Assembly: GCF_002095435.2 (NCBI RefSeq)
Contig: NZ_MJEJ02000046.1
Location: 62,001-126,000 of the forward strand
Direction of reading: 5' to 3'
Length of the DNA stretch: 64,000 bases
Source: Williamsia sp. 1138
GTDB taxonomy: Bacteria; Actinomycetota; Actinomycetes; Mycobacteriales; Mycobacteriaceae
Part shown: piece after piece, positions 33,480 to 43,258 of the stretch
Position numbering within the stretch: position 1 is the first letter of the stretch
How the letters are laid out: the number at the start of each line of letters is the position of its first letter
Program-made: the position numbers and the translations under genes
The notes under the pieces: model-generated
Told to the model about the DNA's origin: nothing
Databases searched by the model: none
Seen by the model: the letters and a program-made list of their open reading frames with translations, nothing else

Positions 33480-34085
33480 TCAACCGAGTGCTGATTGCAG
33501 CTGCGCGGCCCAGGCCGCGACCACCTGTTTGCGACGCGCCGAGTCATCGGAAAGGGTGTCGGCAAGTCCGAGACCACGAGCGAAGTCCAGGGTGGCCTGC
33601 ACCAGGCGATGGACTTTCGGGTCGGAGTCGTCGACACCGAGCATCCGCACCGTCATCTGATGTGCTGCCGCACCGAACCGGCCTTCCAAGGGCAGAATCA
33701 GCCGTCGGAGCGCTTCGTCGGATGCGGCCGCCGACCACACCTGGAGCGCCGCTTTGAATTCCGGACCGGTGTAGAAGGCCACAGCGCGTGCCACCGCGAC
33801 CTCGATGCGGTCTGCCCCTGGCGGCAGCCGATCCGTCTCATCCGTCGCCATGCTCGTGAGCCGTTCGAAGATGTTCTCCAGCGACGCGGTGATCAGATCC
33901 TCCCGCGTCGGGAAGTGATGTTGCGCCGCACCCCGTGAGACCCCGGCCCGCCCGGCTACCACTCCCACGCTGCACGCCGCCCACCCATCGACCGCGAGCA
34001 CGTCGATCGTCGCGTCGAGCAGTCGCTGACGGGTGGCCCGGCTGCGATCTTGCTGGGGCACACGGGTGGTCACGACACCGCCCAT
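33480..34085 (-). CDS. TetR-family regulator, last gene of the Atu-like operon
   Basis: A 201-residue regulator with an HTH of LLDATIDVLAVDGWAACSV and GRAGVSRGAAQHHFPTREDL (about 45-64); AQHHF replaces the usual L-Y-x-HF. The start overlaps the crotonase gene by 16 bases, so it is co-transcribed with the carboxylase operon. By analogy with AtuR/LiuR-type TetR proteins it probably represses the operon and is relieved by an acyl-CoA. A candidate operator lies nine kb upstream at the operon head (43208). Confidence 0.85.
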   Translation of the reverse strand: MGGVVTTRVPQQDRSRATRQRLLDATIDVLAVDGWAACSVGVVAGRAGVSRGAAQHHFPTREDLITASLENIFERLTSMATDETDRLPPGADRIEVAVARAVAFYTGPEFKAALQVWSAAASDEALRRLILPLEGRFGAAAHQMTVRMLGVDDSDPKVHRLVQATLDFARGLGLADTLSDDSARRKQVVAAWAAQLQSALG

Positions 34086-34825
34086 GGCGGTGGCTGCCGG
34101 GTGAGGAATGCCGTCATGCCCTGCCTTGCCTCGTCAGAGGCGAACAGGACCGCCGACTCCGACGCGAGCCGCTCGGCGTCCCGATCGAAGTCGCGGAGCA
34201 TCTGCGCGGTGGTCAGCGCCTTACTGGCGGCCAACCCCTGCGGCGAACCCTTACGCAGATTCGAACACCAGTCGGCGACGGCCTCATCGAGTTCCGTCGT
34301 GTCCGACGCCGCGGTGGTGATGAGCCCGATGTCCTGGGCAACGGCGGCGTCGAACTTCTCCCCCGTCAGGAAGTATCGCGACGCCGCACGCGAGCGCAGG
34401 CGCGGGAGGACGGTCAGCGAGATCATCGAGGGCGCCACCCCGATTCGCGCCTCGGTCAGCGCGAACGTACTCGAGGCGCCGGCGGCAACCAGGTCGCAGG
34501 CCCCTAGGAAACCGAAGCCACCCGCCCGCACATGGCCGTCCACGCGACCGATCACCGGCTTCGGCAACTCCAGGATCGTCCGCATCAGGTCGATCATCAC
34601 CTCCGGTCGAGACTTTCCGGCCTCGCTCAGATCGGCTCCAGCGCAGAAGGTTCCACCGGTGTGCGTCAGCACCACCGCGCGCACCGACGCATCCTGGCGA
34701 ACGGTGCCGAGTTGACCTGTCAGCTGCTCGACGAGTGCCGCCGAGATCGCGTTGCGATTGGCGGGCGAATCGAGCGTGATGGTCGCGATGCCTGCGTCGA
34801 CATCGAGCCGGACGAGTTCGGGCAT
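34070..34825 (-). CDS. Enoyl-CoA hydratase/isomerase family protein
   Basis: A 251-residue crotonase. FCAGADLSEAG and GHVRAGGFGFLGACD form the oxyanion hole. One acidic residue is kept in ALTEARIGVAPS, but the position of the second hydratase glutamate is occupied otherwise (SRAASRYFLTGE), so isomerase, lyase or AtuE/LiuC-like chemistry is as likely as simple hydration. It starts one base after the acyl-CoA dehydrogenase stop. In an Atu- or Liu-type pathway this enzyme hydrates the carboxylated enoyl-CoA. Confidence 0.82.
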   Translation of the reverse strand: MPELVRLDVDAGIATITLDSPANRNAISAALVEQLTGQLGTVRQDASVRAVVLTHTGGTFCAGADLSEAGKSRPEVMIDLMRTILELPKPVIGRVDGHVRAGGFGFLGACDLVAAGASSTFALTEARIGVAPSMISLTVLPRLRSRAASRYFLTGEKFDAAVAQDIGLITTAASDTTELDEAVADWCSNLRKGSPQGLAASKALTTAQMLRDFDRDAERLASESAVLFASDEARQGMTAFLTRQPPPWAVS

Positions 34826-34826
34826 G

Positions 34827-35984
34827 TCAGTACGACTTCGGCAGACCGAGGCTGTTCTGCGCCACGAAGTTCAAGACCATCTCCCGGCTGACCGGTGCGA
34901 CCCGCGCGATGCGGCACAGGTTGAGCAGCGGCGCCAACCCGTACTCGGTGGACAGCCCGTTGCCGCCGAGCGAGTGCACTGCCTGGTCGACGATCTTCAC
35001 ACAGGCCTCTGCCGCGGCATATTTCGCCATGTTCGCGGGCTCGGCGGCGCCCCAGTCGTCGCCGGCGTCGTACAGGGTCGCAGCTTTCTGCATCATCAGT
35101 TTGGCCAGTTCCATCTCGATCTTGCCGACGGCCAACGGATGTGCAATTGCCTGGTGCGCTCCGATGGGGGTCTTCCACACGGTCCGGTTGTTGACGTACT
35201 CGACCGCTCGACCGAGCGCATATCGGCCCATGCCGACGGCGGACGCCGCCGCCATGATCCGCTCGGGGTTGAGACCGGCGAAGAGCTGGCTCAGCGCCGC
35301 ATCCTCGGATCCGACCAGCGCGTCACCGGGTAGCCGGACATCGTCGAGAAACAGCAGGAATTGCTTCTCCGGATTGAGCAGTTCCATCTCGATCTTCTGG
35401 AACTCGAAATTCGGGGCGTCGGTGGGGACGATGAACAGTGCGGGCTTGAGCCGCCCGGTCTTGGCATCCTCTGTGCGTGCCACGATCAGGACAGCCTGGG
35501 CCTGATCGACGCCTGACACGTAGATCTTGCGGCCGGTCAACAGCCAGTCATCACCGTCGCGCCGGGCGGTGGTGGTGATGTTGTGGGAGTTCGACCCCGC
35601 GTCGGGCTCGGTGATGCCGAAGGCCATGGTGATCGTGCCGTCGGCCAGACCGGGCAACCAATTCTGCTTCTGCTCGTCTGTACCGAAACGCGCGATGACG
35701 TTGCCGCAGATGGCAGGTGAGACGACCATCATCAGCAGTCCGCTGCCGATGGCCGCCAACTCCTCCATGACGATGGCCAGCTCGTACATCCCGGCCCCAC
35801 CACCGCCGTACTCCTCCGGCAGGTTGACGCCGATGAAGCCCAGTTTGCCTGCCTCCGACCACAGTTCGTCGGTCTTGCGACCGGCACGCGCACACTCCTG
35901 GAAGTACTCCTGACCGAATCGGCCACCGAGTGCGGCAACCGACTTCCGCAGGGCCTGCTGTTCTTCTGTTTCCACAAAGCTCAT
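34827..35984 (-). CDS. Acyl-CoA dehydrogenase
   Basis: A 385-residue FAD enzyme. FAD/substrate motifs are FGITEPDAGSN and VKIVDQAVHSLGGNGLS. The C-terminal site that usually carries the catalytic glutamate (EGT) reads APVSREMV, without it. An NPERIMAAA segment in helix G supplies a Glu at the position used by isovaleryl-CoA dehydrogenase. This favours a branched substrate such as a 3-methyl-branched or terpenoid acyl-CoA. It begins 9 bases after the carboxylase alpha gene. Confidence 0.85.
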   Translation of the reverse strand: MSFVETEEQQALRKSVAALGGRFGQEYFQECARAGRKTDELWSEAGKLGFIGVNLPEEYGGGGAGMYELAIVMEELAAIGSGLLMMVVSPAICGNVIARFGTDEQKQNWLPGLADGTITMAFGITEPDAGSNSHNITTTARRDGDDWLLTGRKIYVSGVDQAQAVLIVARTEDAKTGRLKPALFIVPTDAPNFEFQKIEMELLNPEKQFLLFLDDVRLPGDALVGSEDAALSQLFAGLNPERIMAAASAVGMGRYALGRAVEYVNNRTVWKTPIGAHQAIAHPLAVGKIEMELAKLMMQKAATLYDAGDDWGAAEPANMAKYAAAEACVKIVDQAVHSLGGNGLSTEYGLAPLLNLCRIARVAPVSREMVLNFVAQNSLGLPKSY

Positions 35985-35993
35985 GGTCTGTCC

Positions 35994-37964
35994 TCAATCC
36001 TGTTCGGTGATCACGGCGAGGATCTCTCCGACCGCAACCTGTTGTCCTGCCGCCACCGGCAACGCCCCGACGATGCCGTCGGACGAGGCAGCGATCGTGT
36101 GTTCCATCTTCATCGCCTCGAGCCACATCAGCGGTTCGCCGCGTTTGATCGTCTGCCCTTCGACAACGGCGATCCTGATCACCGACCCCGGCATGGGCGC
36201 CAAGAGCGAGCCAGGGGCGCTGACGTCCGATGGATCGACGAATCTCGGCAGCCGTTGCAGCGCAACCGATCCACCGGAGAAGTCGATCCACAGGCTGGAG
36301 CCATTACGGTCGACCCGATAGGTGCGGTCGACACCGCCCACGGTGAGGACCACCTCCTGCGCGGTGATCTCGCCGACGGTGATATCCGGATCATCGGGGA
36401 GTTCGACGCCGTTCCGGGTGAGCCGATACCGCACCGTGGTGTCGACGGCGCCGCGGCTGTACCCCTTGGTCTGTGGCCCCGACGAGATGTTGCGCCACCC
36501 CGACGGCAGGGTTGCGCCGATCGTCGCGCGAGCACGATTCGCCACTGCGTCGGCCAACGCGGCGGCGATCGTCGCCCGTCGGACCTGCTTCTCATCGGCC
36601 AGCGGGGCGGCGAGCACATCGAGCCCGATCTCCTCGATGAACTTCGTGGTGGTGTCGCCACTGCGGAACTGGCCGTGCCGCAGCATGTTGACCAGCATGT
36701 CGCGATTGGTAACGGGACCGTGCAGGCGTGCCGACGCGAGCGCGCCGGCGAGCAGGTTGATCGCGGTGTCACGGTCGGGCGCCCAGCTGATCACCTTGGC
36801 CAGCATCGGATCGTAGAACGTGGAGATCTCGCTACCGTCGACGATCCCGGAGTCCAAGCGCACGCCCGCCTCGGTCAGCCTGCCGAAAGCGGTATCCGCA
36901 TCGATGCCGACGTGGTGGATCCGGCCGGACTGCGGCTGCCAGTCCGCAGCCGGGTCTTCAGCGTAGAGCCGCACCTCGATCGAATGTCCCTGTGACACCG
37001 CGGGTGTTGCCGGCAGCCTGTCGCCGCGAGCGATCTGCAGTTGCCAGGCAACGAGGTCGAGCCTGCTCGTCTCCTCGGTCACCGGGTGCTCGACCTGCAA
37101 CCGGGTGTTCATCTCCAGGAAGTAGAAGCGGCCGTCGTCGTCGGCCAGGAACTCGACGGTCCCCGCACCCGTGTAATCGATCGCCGAGGCGGCCGCCCGA
37201 GCGGCGTCGAACAGCTTGTCGCGCAGACCCTGACCGAGCCGTTCGACCAGCGGCGACGGAGCCTCCTCGATGACCTTCTGATGCCTGCGCTGAATGGAAC
37301 ATTCGCGTTCACCGACCGCCCACACCGCACCCGCGTGGTCTCCGAGGACCTGCACCTCGATGTGGTGTCCACGCTCGATGTACGGCTCACAGAACACCGT
37401 GTCGTCGCCGAAGGCCGAGGCGGCCTCCCGTCGTGCCCCTGCCAGCTGTTCATCCAACTCCGACAGGTTCCGCACGATGCGCATGCCACGGCCACCGCCG
37501 CCCGACGACGCCTTGATCAGTACCGGCAGCTGCTCTTCGGTGATGCCTGCCGGATCGAGGTTGCCCAGGACGGGCACCCCCGCCCGCTCCATGATCGCCT
37601 TCGCGTTGACCTTCGACCCCATCGACTCGATCGCCTCCGGTGACGGGCCGATCCACGTCAGGCCCGCATTGAGCACCGACCTGGCAAAGTTGGCGTTCTC
37701 CGAGAGGAATCCATACCCCGGGTGGATGGCATCCGCCCCGGCGGCCACTGCCGCGCCGATGAGCAGATCGATGTCGAGATAGGTCTGCGCCGAGGTATCC
37801 CCCGGCAGACGCACCGCGACATCGGCGGCCCGCACGTGTGGTGCACGGGCGTCTGGATCGGAGTAGACGGCGACCGTGCCGATTCCCAGGCGACGGCAGG
37901 TCGCGAAGACGCGCAACGCGATCTCGCCGCGGTTGGCTACCAATACTGTGTGCATGTTCCCCAT
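35994..37964 (-). CDS. Acyl-CoA carboxylase alpha subunit (biotin carboxylase + BCCP)
   Basis: A 656-residue subunit from ATG 37964, which shares a base with the stop of the beta gene (TGATG). The biotin carboxylase part is VLVANRGEIALRV, HPGYGFLSENA, the glycine-rich ATP loop KASSGGGGRGMR, and EMNTRLQVEHPVTEE (to about 450). A linker leads to a C-terminal BCCP domain with the biotinylated lysine in LEAMKMEH (about Lys619). It carboxylates biotin with ATP and bicarbonate and hands the carboxyl group to the beta subunit. The domain order matches MCC and geranyl-CoA carboxylase alpha subunits (LiuD/AtuF). Confidence 0.92.
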   Translation of the reverse strand: MGNMHTVLVANRGEIALRVFATCRRLGIGTVAVYSDPDARAPHVRAADVAVRLPGDTSAQTYLDIDLLIGAAVAAGADAIHPGYGFLSENANFARSVLNAGLTWIGPSPEAIESMGSKVNAKAIMERAGVPVLGNLDPAGITEEQLPVLIKASSGGGGRGMRIVRNLSELDEQLAGARREAASAFGDDTVFCEPYIERGHHIEVQVLGDHAGAVWAVGERECSIQRRHQKVIEEAPSPLVERLGQGLRDKLFDAARAAASAIDYTGAGTVEFLADDDGRFYFLEMNTRLQVEHPVTEETSRLDLVAWQLQIARGDRLPATPAVSQGHSIEVRLYAEDPAADWQPQSGRIHHVGIDADTAFGRLTEAGVRLDSGIVDGSEISTFYDPMLAKVISWAPDRDTAINLLAGALASARLHGPVTNRDMLVNMLRHGQFRSGDTTTKFIEEIGLDVLAAPLADEKQVRRATIAAALADAVANRARATIGATLPSGWRNISSGPQTKGYSRGAVDTTVRYRLTRNGVELPDDPDITVGEITAQEVVLTVGGVDRTYRVDRNGSSLWIDFSGGSVALQRLPRFVDPSDVSAPGSLLAPMPGSVIRIAVVEGQTIKRGEPLMWLEAMKMEHTIAASSDGIVGALPVAAGQQVAVGEILAVITEQD

Positions 37965-39535
37965 CACATCCGGAAGACGCCGAAGTTGGACGTGCCCTGA
38001 ACCGGACCGTTGTCTATCGCCGAAAGGCACAGACCCAGAACAGTTCTGCTGTCCCGGGGGTCGATGATCCCGTCGTCGTACATCATGCCCGACAGGAATG
38101 CGGGCATGGACTCCTTCTCGATCTGCGCTTCGATCATCGCGCGCATCCCGGCGTCCGCTTCCTCGTCGACGGTGCCGCCGCGCGCCTCGGTTGCCGCCCG
38201 GGACACCAGCGAGATCACCCCGGCCAGCTGAGCGGCCCCCATCACCGCCGACTTTGCACTCGGCCAACTGAACAGGAATCGCGGATTGTAGGCACGCCCG
38301 CACATTCCGTAGTGGCCGGCACCGTAACTGGCACCGATGAGCATCGAGATGTGCGGGACGGTCGAGTTCGAGACCGCGTTGATCATCATGGAGCCGTGCT
38401 TGATGATGCCGCCGCGTTCGTATTCCTGGCCGACCATGTAACCGGTTGTGTTGTGCAAGAACAACAGTGGCGTGTCCGACCTGTTTGCCAGCTGGATGAA
38501 TTGGGTTGCCTTCTGCGCCTCCGCACTGAACAGCACCCCTTGCGCATTCGCGAGGATACCGATCGGATATCCGTGGATACGGGCCCATCCCGTGCACAGC
38601 GACGATCCGTACTCGGGTTTGAACTCGTCGAACAGGCTGTCGTCGACAAGCCGGGCGATCACTTCCCGAGGATCGAACGGGATCCGCAGATCCCCCGGCA
38701 CGATCCCCAACAGGTCACTGGCCGGGTAGCGCGGCTCGATGGCGTCGGCAACCGGCCCCGGTCCTTGCTTACGCCAGTTGAGCCGGGCCACGATCCGGCG
38801 GCCGATTCGGATGGAGTCCTGTTCGTCGGTCGCATAGTAGTCGGCCAGTCCCGATGTCCTCGCGTGCATCTGGGCGCCTCCGAGCGACTCGTCGTCGCTG
38901 ATCTCACCGGTCGCCATCTTCACCAAGGGCGGGCCGCCGAGAAAGACCTTCGACTGCCCCTCGATCATGACGGTGTGATCTGACATGCCGGGCAGATACG
39001 CACCGCCCGCGGTCGAGTTGCCGAAGACCAGAGACAGCGTGGGTATCCCGGCGGCACTGAGCCGGGTGAGGTCGCGGAACATCGCCCCGCCGGGTATGAA
39101 GACCTCTTTCTGCGTCGGCAGATCAGCGCCGCCGGATTCGACCAGGTTGATCAGCGGCAACCTGTTCTCGAGCGCGATCTGATTGGCACGCAGGCCTTTG
39201 CGCAGGGTCCAGGGATTCGAGGTGCCGCCACGCACAGTGGGGTCGTTGGCGACGAGCACACACTCGACCCCTTCGATCACCCCGATACCTGTGACGATCG
39301 AGGCGCCGACCGGGAAGTCGGATCCGTAGGCGGCGATGGGTGAGAGTTCGAGGAACGCACTGTCCTCGTCGACGAGGAGTTCGATGCGCTCGCGAGGAAG
39401 CAGCTTTCCGCGTTCTCGATGTTTGGCGATCTTCTTCTCACCACCACCCGCAAGGGCTTGGGCGAACAGTTCTTCCAGTTCGGCGATCTTTCCGAGCATC
39501 GACGCTTCTGCGTCGGTCCTCTCCGGTGCGCTCAA
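37964..39535 (-). CDS. Acyl-CoA carboxylase beta subunit (carboxyltransferase, MCC/GCC type)
   Basis: A 523-residue carboxyltransferase of the methylcrotonyl-/geranyl-CoA carboxylase group: KHRERGKLLPRERIELL, LVESGGADLPTQ, FGNSTAGGAYLPGMSD, LHNTTGYMVG and LIGASYGAGHYGMCGRAY, with FLFSWPSAKSAVMGAAQLAGV near the end split across conserved crotonase-fold cores. The MCC-like core suggests carboxylation of a 3-methyl-enoyl-CoA. The start is a TTG overlapping the upstream TGA; ATG 39499 is an alternative. It is directly coupled to the alpha gene. Confidence 0.9.
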   Translation of the reverse strand: MSAPERTDAEASMLGKIAELEELFAQALAGGGEKKIAKHRERGKLLPRERIELLVDEDSAFLELSPIAAYGSDFPVGASIVTGIGVIEGVECVLVANDPTVRGGTSNPWTLRKGLRANQIALENRLPLINLVESGGADLPTQKEVFIPGGAMFRDLTRLSAAGIPTLSLVFGNSTAGGAYLPGMSDHTVMIEGQSKVFLGGPPLVKMATGEISDDESLGGAQMHARTSGLADYYATDEQDSIRIGRRIVARLNWRKQGPGPVADAIEPRYPASDLLGIVPGDLRIPFDPREVIARLVDDSLFDEFKPEYGSSLCTGWARIHGYPIGILANAQGVLFSAEAQKATQFIQLANRSDTPLLFLHNTTGYMVGQEYERGGIIKHGSMMINAVSNSTVPHISMLIGASYGAGHYGMCGRAYNPRFLFSWPSAKSAVMGAAQLAGVISLVSRAATEARGGTVDEEADAGMRAMIEAQIEKESMPAFLSGMMYDDGIIDPRDSRTVLGLCLSAIDNGPVQGTSNFGVFRM

Positions 39536-40695
39536 GGGTGATACCCCAATCGTTTGCCGGCGAGGCCGGTGAGTATCTCGGTCGTACCGCCGCCGATCCC
39601 GATGATCCGCATGTCACGGTACTGCCGTTCGACCTCGGTGCCCGTCATGTACCCGGCACCACCGAAGAGCTGAACAGCCTTGTTCGCCACCCATTCTCCC
39701 GCCTCGACGGAGGTGTTCTTGGCAAAGCACACTTCCGCGATGAGGTCGGTCTCGCCGGCCATCGCGGCGTTGACCACTGCGTGGGTGTACGTACGGGCGA
39801 CGTCGATTTTTCGAGCCATCTCGGTCACCGCCTCCTGCACAGACTGACGCGCGATGAGGGGCTTGCCAAACGTCTGTCGATCACGGACCCAGGCGAGCGT
39901 GAGGTCGAGACAACGCTGTGCGCTGGCGTATGCCTGAACGGACAGCCCGACGCGCTCGGTGACGAAGGCCTGCGCAATCTGGAAGAAGCCGGAGTTCTCG
40001 GCGCCGACGAGGTTGGACACGGGAACCCGCACATCGACGTAGGACAGTTCTGCGGTATCGGATGCGCGCCAACCCATCTTGTCGAGTTTGCGGGTGACGG
40101 TGAATCCCGGGGTGCCCTTCTCGACCACGAGCAGGGACACTCCCCCTGCGCCCGGTCCACCCGTGCGCACTGCGGTCACGACGAAATCCGCACGCACACC
40201 GGAGGTGATGTACGTCTTTGCGCCGTTGACGATGTAATCGTCGCCGTCGCGGACCGCCGCCGTGGTCAGGTGTCCGACGTCGCTCCCGCCGCCGGGTTCG
40301 GTGATCGCCAGGCTGCCGATCTTCTCACCCGCCAGGGTGGGGAGCACCCAACGGTCGATCTGTGCGCTGTCCTTCGCGGCGATCAGATGCGGCAGCGCGA
40401 TTCCGCAGGTCAGCAGGGAGGAGAACACCCCGCCCGCGACTCCGACGTAGTGGAGTTCTTCTCCGAGGATCGTCGCGTCGATGAGGTCCCCACCGGAGCC
40501 ACCGACGTCTTCGCCGAAACCCAGACCGAGCAGACCGGCGTCTGCGGCCTGCTTGTGCAGATCGAGCGGCAGTTCTCCCTCGCGCTCCCAGTCGTCTTGG
40601 TAGGGCAGGATGTGCCGCTGGGCGAATGCCCGCACCGTACTGCGTAACTGAGCTCGTTCCGGGGTGTTCCACTCCGGCGCTTCAAGGATTTTCAC
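39532..40695 (-). CDS. Acyl-CoA dehydrogenase, isovaleryl-CoA dehydrogenase-like active site
   Basis: A 387-residue dehydrogenase that starts at a GTG immediately after the AtuA-like stop. FAD motifs are LAITEPGGGSDVG and AVQLFGGAGYMTG. The C-terminal EGT motif is GGGT (IIGIGGGTTEIL), as in isovaleryl-CoA dehydrogenase, and the catalytic base is expected at the Glu of TERVGLSV. With the other dehydrogenase it gives the operon two branched-chain-type enzymes, as AtuD and its paralogues do in citronellyl-CoA oxidation. Confidence 0.87.
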   Translation of the reverse strand: MKILEAPEWNTPERAQLRSTVRAFAQRHILPYQDDWEREGELPLDLHKQAADAGLLGLGFGEDVGGSGGDLIDATILGEELHYVGVAGGVFSSLLTCGIALPHLIAAKDSAQIDRWVLPTLAGEKIGSLAITEPGGGSDVGHLTTAAVRDGDDYIVNGAKTYITSGVRADFVVTAVRTGGPGAGGVSLLVVEKGTPGFTVTRKLDKMGWRASDTAELSYVDVRVPVSNLVGAENSGFFQIAQAFVTERVGLSVQAYASAQRCLDLTLAWVRDRQTFGKPLIARQSVQEAVTEMARKIDVARTYTHAVVNAAMAGETDLIAEVCFAKNTSVEAGEWVANKAVQLFGGAGYMTGTEVERQYRDMRIIGIGGGTTEILTGLAGKRLGYHP

Positions 40696-42405
40696 TCATT
40701 CTCCAAACTCGACGGGTATGGCGACGTGTCGCGATCGCAGCCACTCACCCAGCCCTTTTGCCTGTGGATCGAATCGGACATTGTCGGCGACGCCGCGACC
40801 GAGGATGCCCTCGACGACGAAGTTGATGGCGGACAGATTCGGTAGCAGATGCCGCCGGACCTCGAGCGCGGCTGCTTCCGGGATCAAGGTCTTGAAGTGT
40901 TCGACCGTCAGAATCGTTGTCAGCCAGTCGAAATGATCAGGATTGCGCACCCACACCCCGACGTTGGCGTTTCCACCTTTGTCCCCGCTGCGGGCGCCTG
41001 CGATCTCACCCAGCGGCGCTCGGCGCGTGGGTCCCCAGGCCGATCCTGACGTCTGTGACCCGCCGACTGCACCGTCGGATCCGGGCGCATCGCCGCGCGC
41101 GCAGGGGCTCGGCTCCACGAGTTTCTGTGACCCGTCCGCGAGGTGAACCCGGTGCGACACCGACCTGGCCGGAACGTATCCGGCTTCGAACACCGCGAAG
41201 GGGACGCCGGAACCGGGCGGCGCGGTCATGGTGAATCCGGGATAACTTGCAAGCGCCAATTCGACGGCCGCAGAGGAGAACTGCCTGCCGACGACCTTCT
41301 GGTCGGGGTCCTTCGCGACACAATGGAGCAGCGCGCTCGCCTGCTGTTGGGTGGCTGCGTCGGGCTGGTCGAGCCGCGTGAGGGTCCATGCGATGTCGGC
41401 AGGGCGGGGGTCGAGCGCGGATTCGAACTGATCACGGACCAGCGCGGCCTTCGCATCGATGTCCAAACCGGTGAGGACCATGGTGATCTCGTTGCGGAAT
41501 CCCGCGAGGTGGTTGAGCGATACCTTCAGGGTGTCCGGCGGTGCCTCGCCACGGACTCCGGAGACCTGCACGCGGTCGGGGCCTGCATCGGTCAGGAGCA
41601 CCGAATCCATGCGGGTCGTGACGTCGGGGCCCAGGTATCGGGGACCGGCGATCTCGTACAGCAATTGGGCCGTCACGGTCTCCACCGTCACCGCGCCCCC
41701 GGTGTCCTCGTGTTTGGTGATGATCGAACTGCCGTCGACGGCGATCTCCGCGATCGGGAACCCCGGGTGCCGCAGATCTGCGATTTCGGTGAAGAACGAG
41801 TAATTGCCGCCTGTCGCCTGGGTGCCACATTCGATGATGTGCCCTGCGGCAACAGCTCCGGCGAGTTGGTCGAGATCCTGAGGGCTCCAACCGAAATGCG
41901 CAACCGCGGGACCGACAGTCAGAGAGGCGTCGGTGACGCGCCCGGTCACGACGATGTCGGCGCCCGATTGCAGCGCGGCGGCGATCCCGAACCCGCCGAG
42001 GTAGGCGTTGGCGGTCAACGGCGACCCCAGTCCGAGTTCGGCGGCGTCGGCGATGAGGTCGTCGCCATCGATGTAGGCGATGTTCGCCGACAGGCCCAGC
42101 TTGTCCGCGAGTTCGGTGAGCGCCTGCGCCAGGCCGGCAGGATTGACCCCGCCGGCGTTGCTGACGATTTTGACGCCCTGATCGAGTGCGGTGCCGAGGC
42201 TGTTTTCCATCTGTCTCAGAAACGTCTTCGCATAACCCAGCTTCGGGTCTTTGAGACGATCTCGGCCGAGAATCAGCATGGTCAGTTCCGCGAGATAGTC
42301 CCCGGTCAGATAGTCGAGGTCACCACCGGTGAGCATTTCCTCGACGGCCAGGAACCGATCGCCATAGAAGCCGGAGGCGTTCCCGACCCGGATCGTCGCG
42401 GTCAT
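40696..42405 (-). CDS. AtuA-like acyclic terpene utilization protein (DUF1446)
   Basis: A 569-residue protein from ATG 42405 ([17 protein letters not shown]); the ATG forms an ATGA overlap with the upstream gene. The main DUF1446 domain covers about 1-430, with [35 protein letters not shown] and [13 protein letters not shown] Pro/Ser/Gly-rich linker precedes a C-terminal AtuA-type domain starting [19 protein letters not shown]. AtuA is essential for citronellol/geraniol use in Pseudomonas, but its reaction is unsettled. Its presence with an MCC-like carboxylase and two dehydrogenases is the strongest pointer to a terpene-like substrate. Confidence 0.87.
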   Translation of the reverse strand: MTATIRVGNASGFYGDRFLAVEEMLTGGDLDYLTGDYLAELTMLILGRDRLKDPKLGYAKTFLRQMENSLGTALDQGVKIVSNAGGVNPAGLAQALTELADKLGLSANIAYIDGDDLIADAAELGLGSPLTANAYLGGFGIAAALQSGADIVVTGRVTDASLTVGPAVAHFGWSPQDLDQLAGAVAAGHIIECGTQATGGNYSFFTEIADLRHPGFPIAEIAVDGSSIITKHEDTGGAVTVETVTAQLLYEIAGPRYLGPDVTTRMDSVLLTDAGPDRVQVSGVRGEAPPDTLKVSLNHLAGFRNEITMVLTGLDIDAKAALVRDQFESALDPRPADIAWTLTRLDQPDAATQQQASALLHCVAKDPDQKVVGRQFSSAAVELALASYPGFTMTAPPGSGVPFAVFEAGYVPARSVSHRVHLADGSQKLVEPSPCARGDAPGSDGAVGGSQTSGSAWGPTRRAPLGEIAGARSGDKGGNANVGVWVRNPDHFDWLTTILTVEHFKTLIPEAAALEVRRHLLPNLSAINFVVEGILGRGVADNVRFDPQAKGLGEWLRSRHVAIPVEFGE

Positions 42406-43175
42406 CGGCCCTCTCCGGGAGGTCCCGCGAAGCACTGCGCGATCGTCGCCCAGTGTGCGGCGTCGGAGCCGGTTGTCTCGATGTCGAGCTCATCTCTGTT
42501 ACGCCGCTGGGTGACCAGTAGGCAGAAGTGCAGGGCCGACCCGGTGACGCGCTGTTGCGCATCGCCGGGACCCCAACTCCAGGTGGATCCATCCGGGGCC
42601 TTCAGCTCGACCCGGAAATCGTCGGCGGGCGGAACCTGTCCGTTCACCTGGTACGCGAAGTCGCGGGTCCGAACACCAAGATGGGCAATCGATTTGAGGC
42701 GGTCGGTCGGTTCGGGTTCGACCCCGAGCGCATCTGCGATGTCGAGCCCGTGTGCCCACACCTCCATCAGACGAGCTGTCGCCATCGACGCCGCCGACAT
42801 GGGCGGGCCGAACCACGGGAGCTTCACGCCGTCCGGGGTTGCGATCAACGCGTCGGCCAGCGCACGTCGACGGTCCCTCCACTGCTGGAGCAGCAGACCT
42901 GTCGGTTTCGCAGCCTCTTCGCGGGCGCCGTCGTCCACGAAGCCGGTCGGATTCTGCCAGGCGACCTTCAAGATGTCGTCGAACGCGGCCGTATCCGTCG
43001 CCGCGATCCGCGCCTGTTCATCGGTCCAGGACAGGTGCGCGATCTGATCTCTGACCGTCCAACCCACAGCCGGAGTCGGTGTATCCCAGCCCTCTTCGGG
43101 GAGATCAGCGACGAGACGGTCGACGACGTCGATCTCGGCAGACAGGTCTGCCACCAATGTGCGAACAATGCTCAC
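42402..43175 (-). CDS. TIGR03084/maleylpyruvate isomerase-like (DinB-fold) protein
   Basis: A 257-residue product from GTG 43175 (reading [16 protein letters not shown]). The open frame continues to 43400, but the first 75 codons there are the 142-bp repeat. The N-terminal DinB/mycothiol-dependent maleylpyruvate isomerase-like four-helix domain shows [20 protein letters not shown] and [16 protein letters not shown], whose histidines are typical metal ligands. The C-terminal part is the smaller domain of actinobacterial TIGR03084 proteins. It heads the Atu-like operon; a mycothiol-linked transfer or isomerisation on an intermediate is a guess. Confidence 0.8.
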   Translation of the reverse strand: MSIVRTLVADLSAEIDVVDRLVADLPEEGWDTPTPAVGWTVRDQIAHLSWTDEQARIAATDTAAFDDILKVAWQNPTGFVDDGAREEAAKPTGLLLQQWRDRRRALADALIATPDGVKLPWFGPPMSAASMATARLMEVWAHGLDIADALGVEPEPTDRLKSIAHLGVRTRDFAYQVNGQVPPADDFRVELKAPDGSTWSWGPGDAQQRVTGSALHFCLLVTQRRNRDELDIETTGSDAAHWATIAQCFAGPPGEGR

Positions 43176-43207
43176 GCCGCCAGCATCACACGGCCGACTC
43201 CCAAAAG

Positions 43208-43223
43208 CAAGCACTGGTGCTTG
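43208..43223 (-). promoter_or_regulatory. Candidate TetR operator at the head of the Atu-like operon
   Basis: CAAGCAC-TG-GTGCTTG is a perfect 7-base inverted repeat with a 2-base spacer, flanked by AA and TT. It lies 33-48 bases before the GTG of the first gene, where a repressor site is expected. CAAG...CTTG half-sites are common for TetR regulators of acyl-CoA metabolism. The TetR at the operon end (33480) is the likely ligand. Confidence 0.6.
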
Positions 43224-43258
43224 TTTATGGAAGTGAGCCACATCCCGGCTCGAGTTTC

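Noticed and set aside
37965-38597. Upstream extension of the carboxylase alpha subunit
   Set aside because: The additional 211 codons overlap the beta-subunit gene in another frame; the biotin carboxylase fold begins at 37964.
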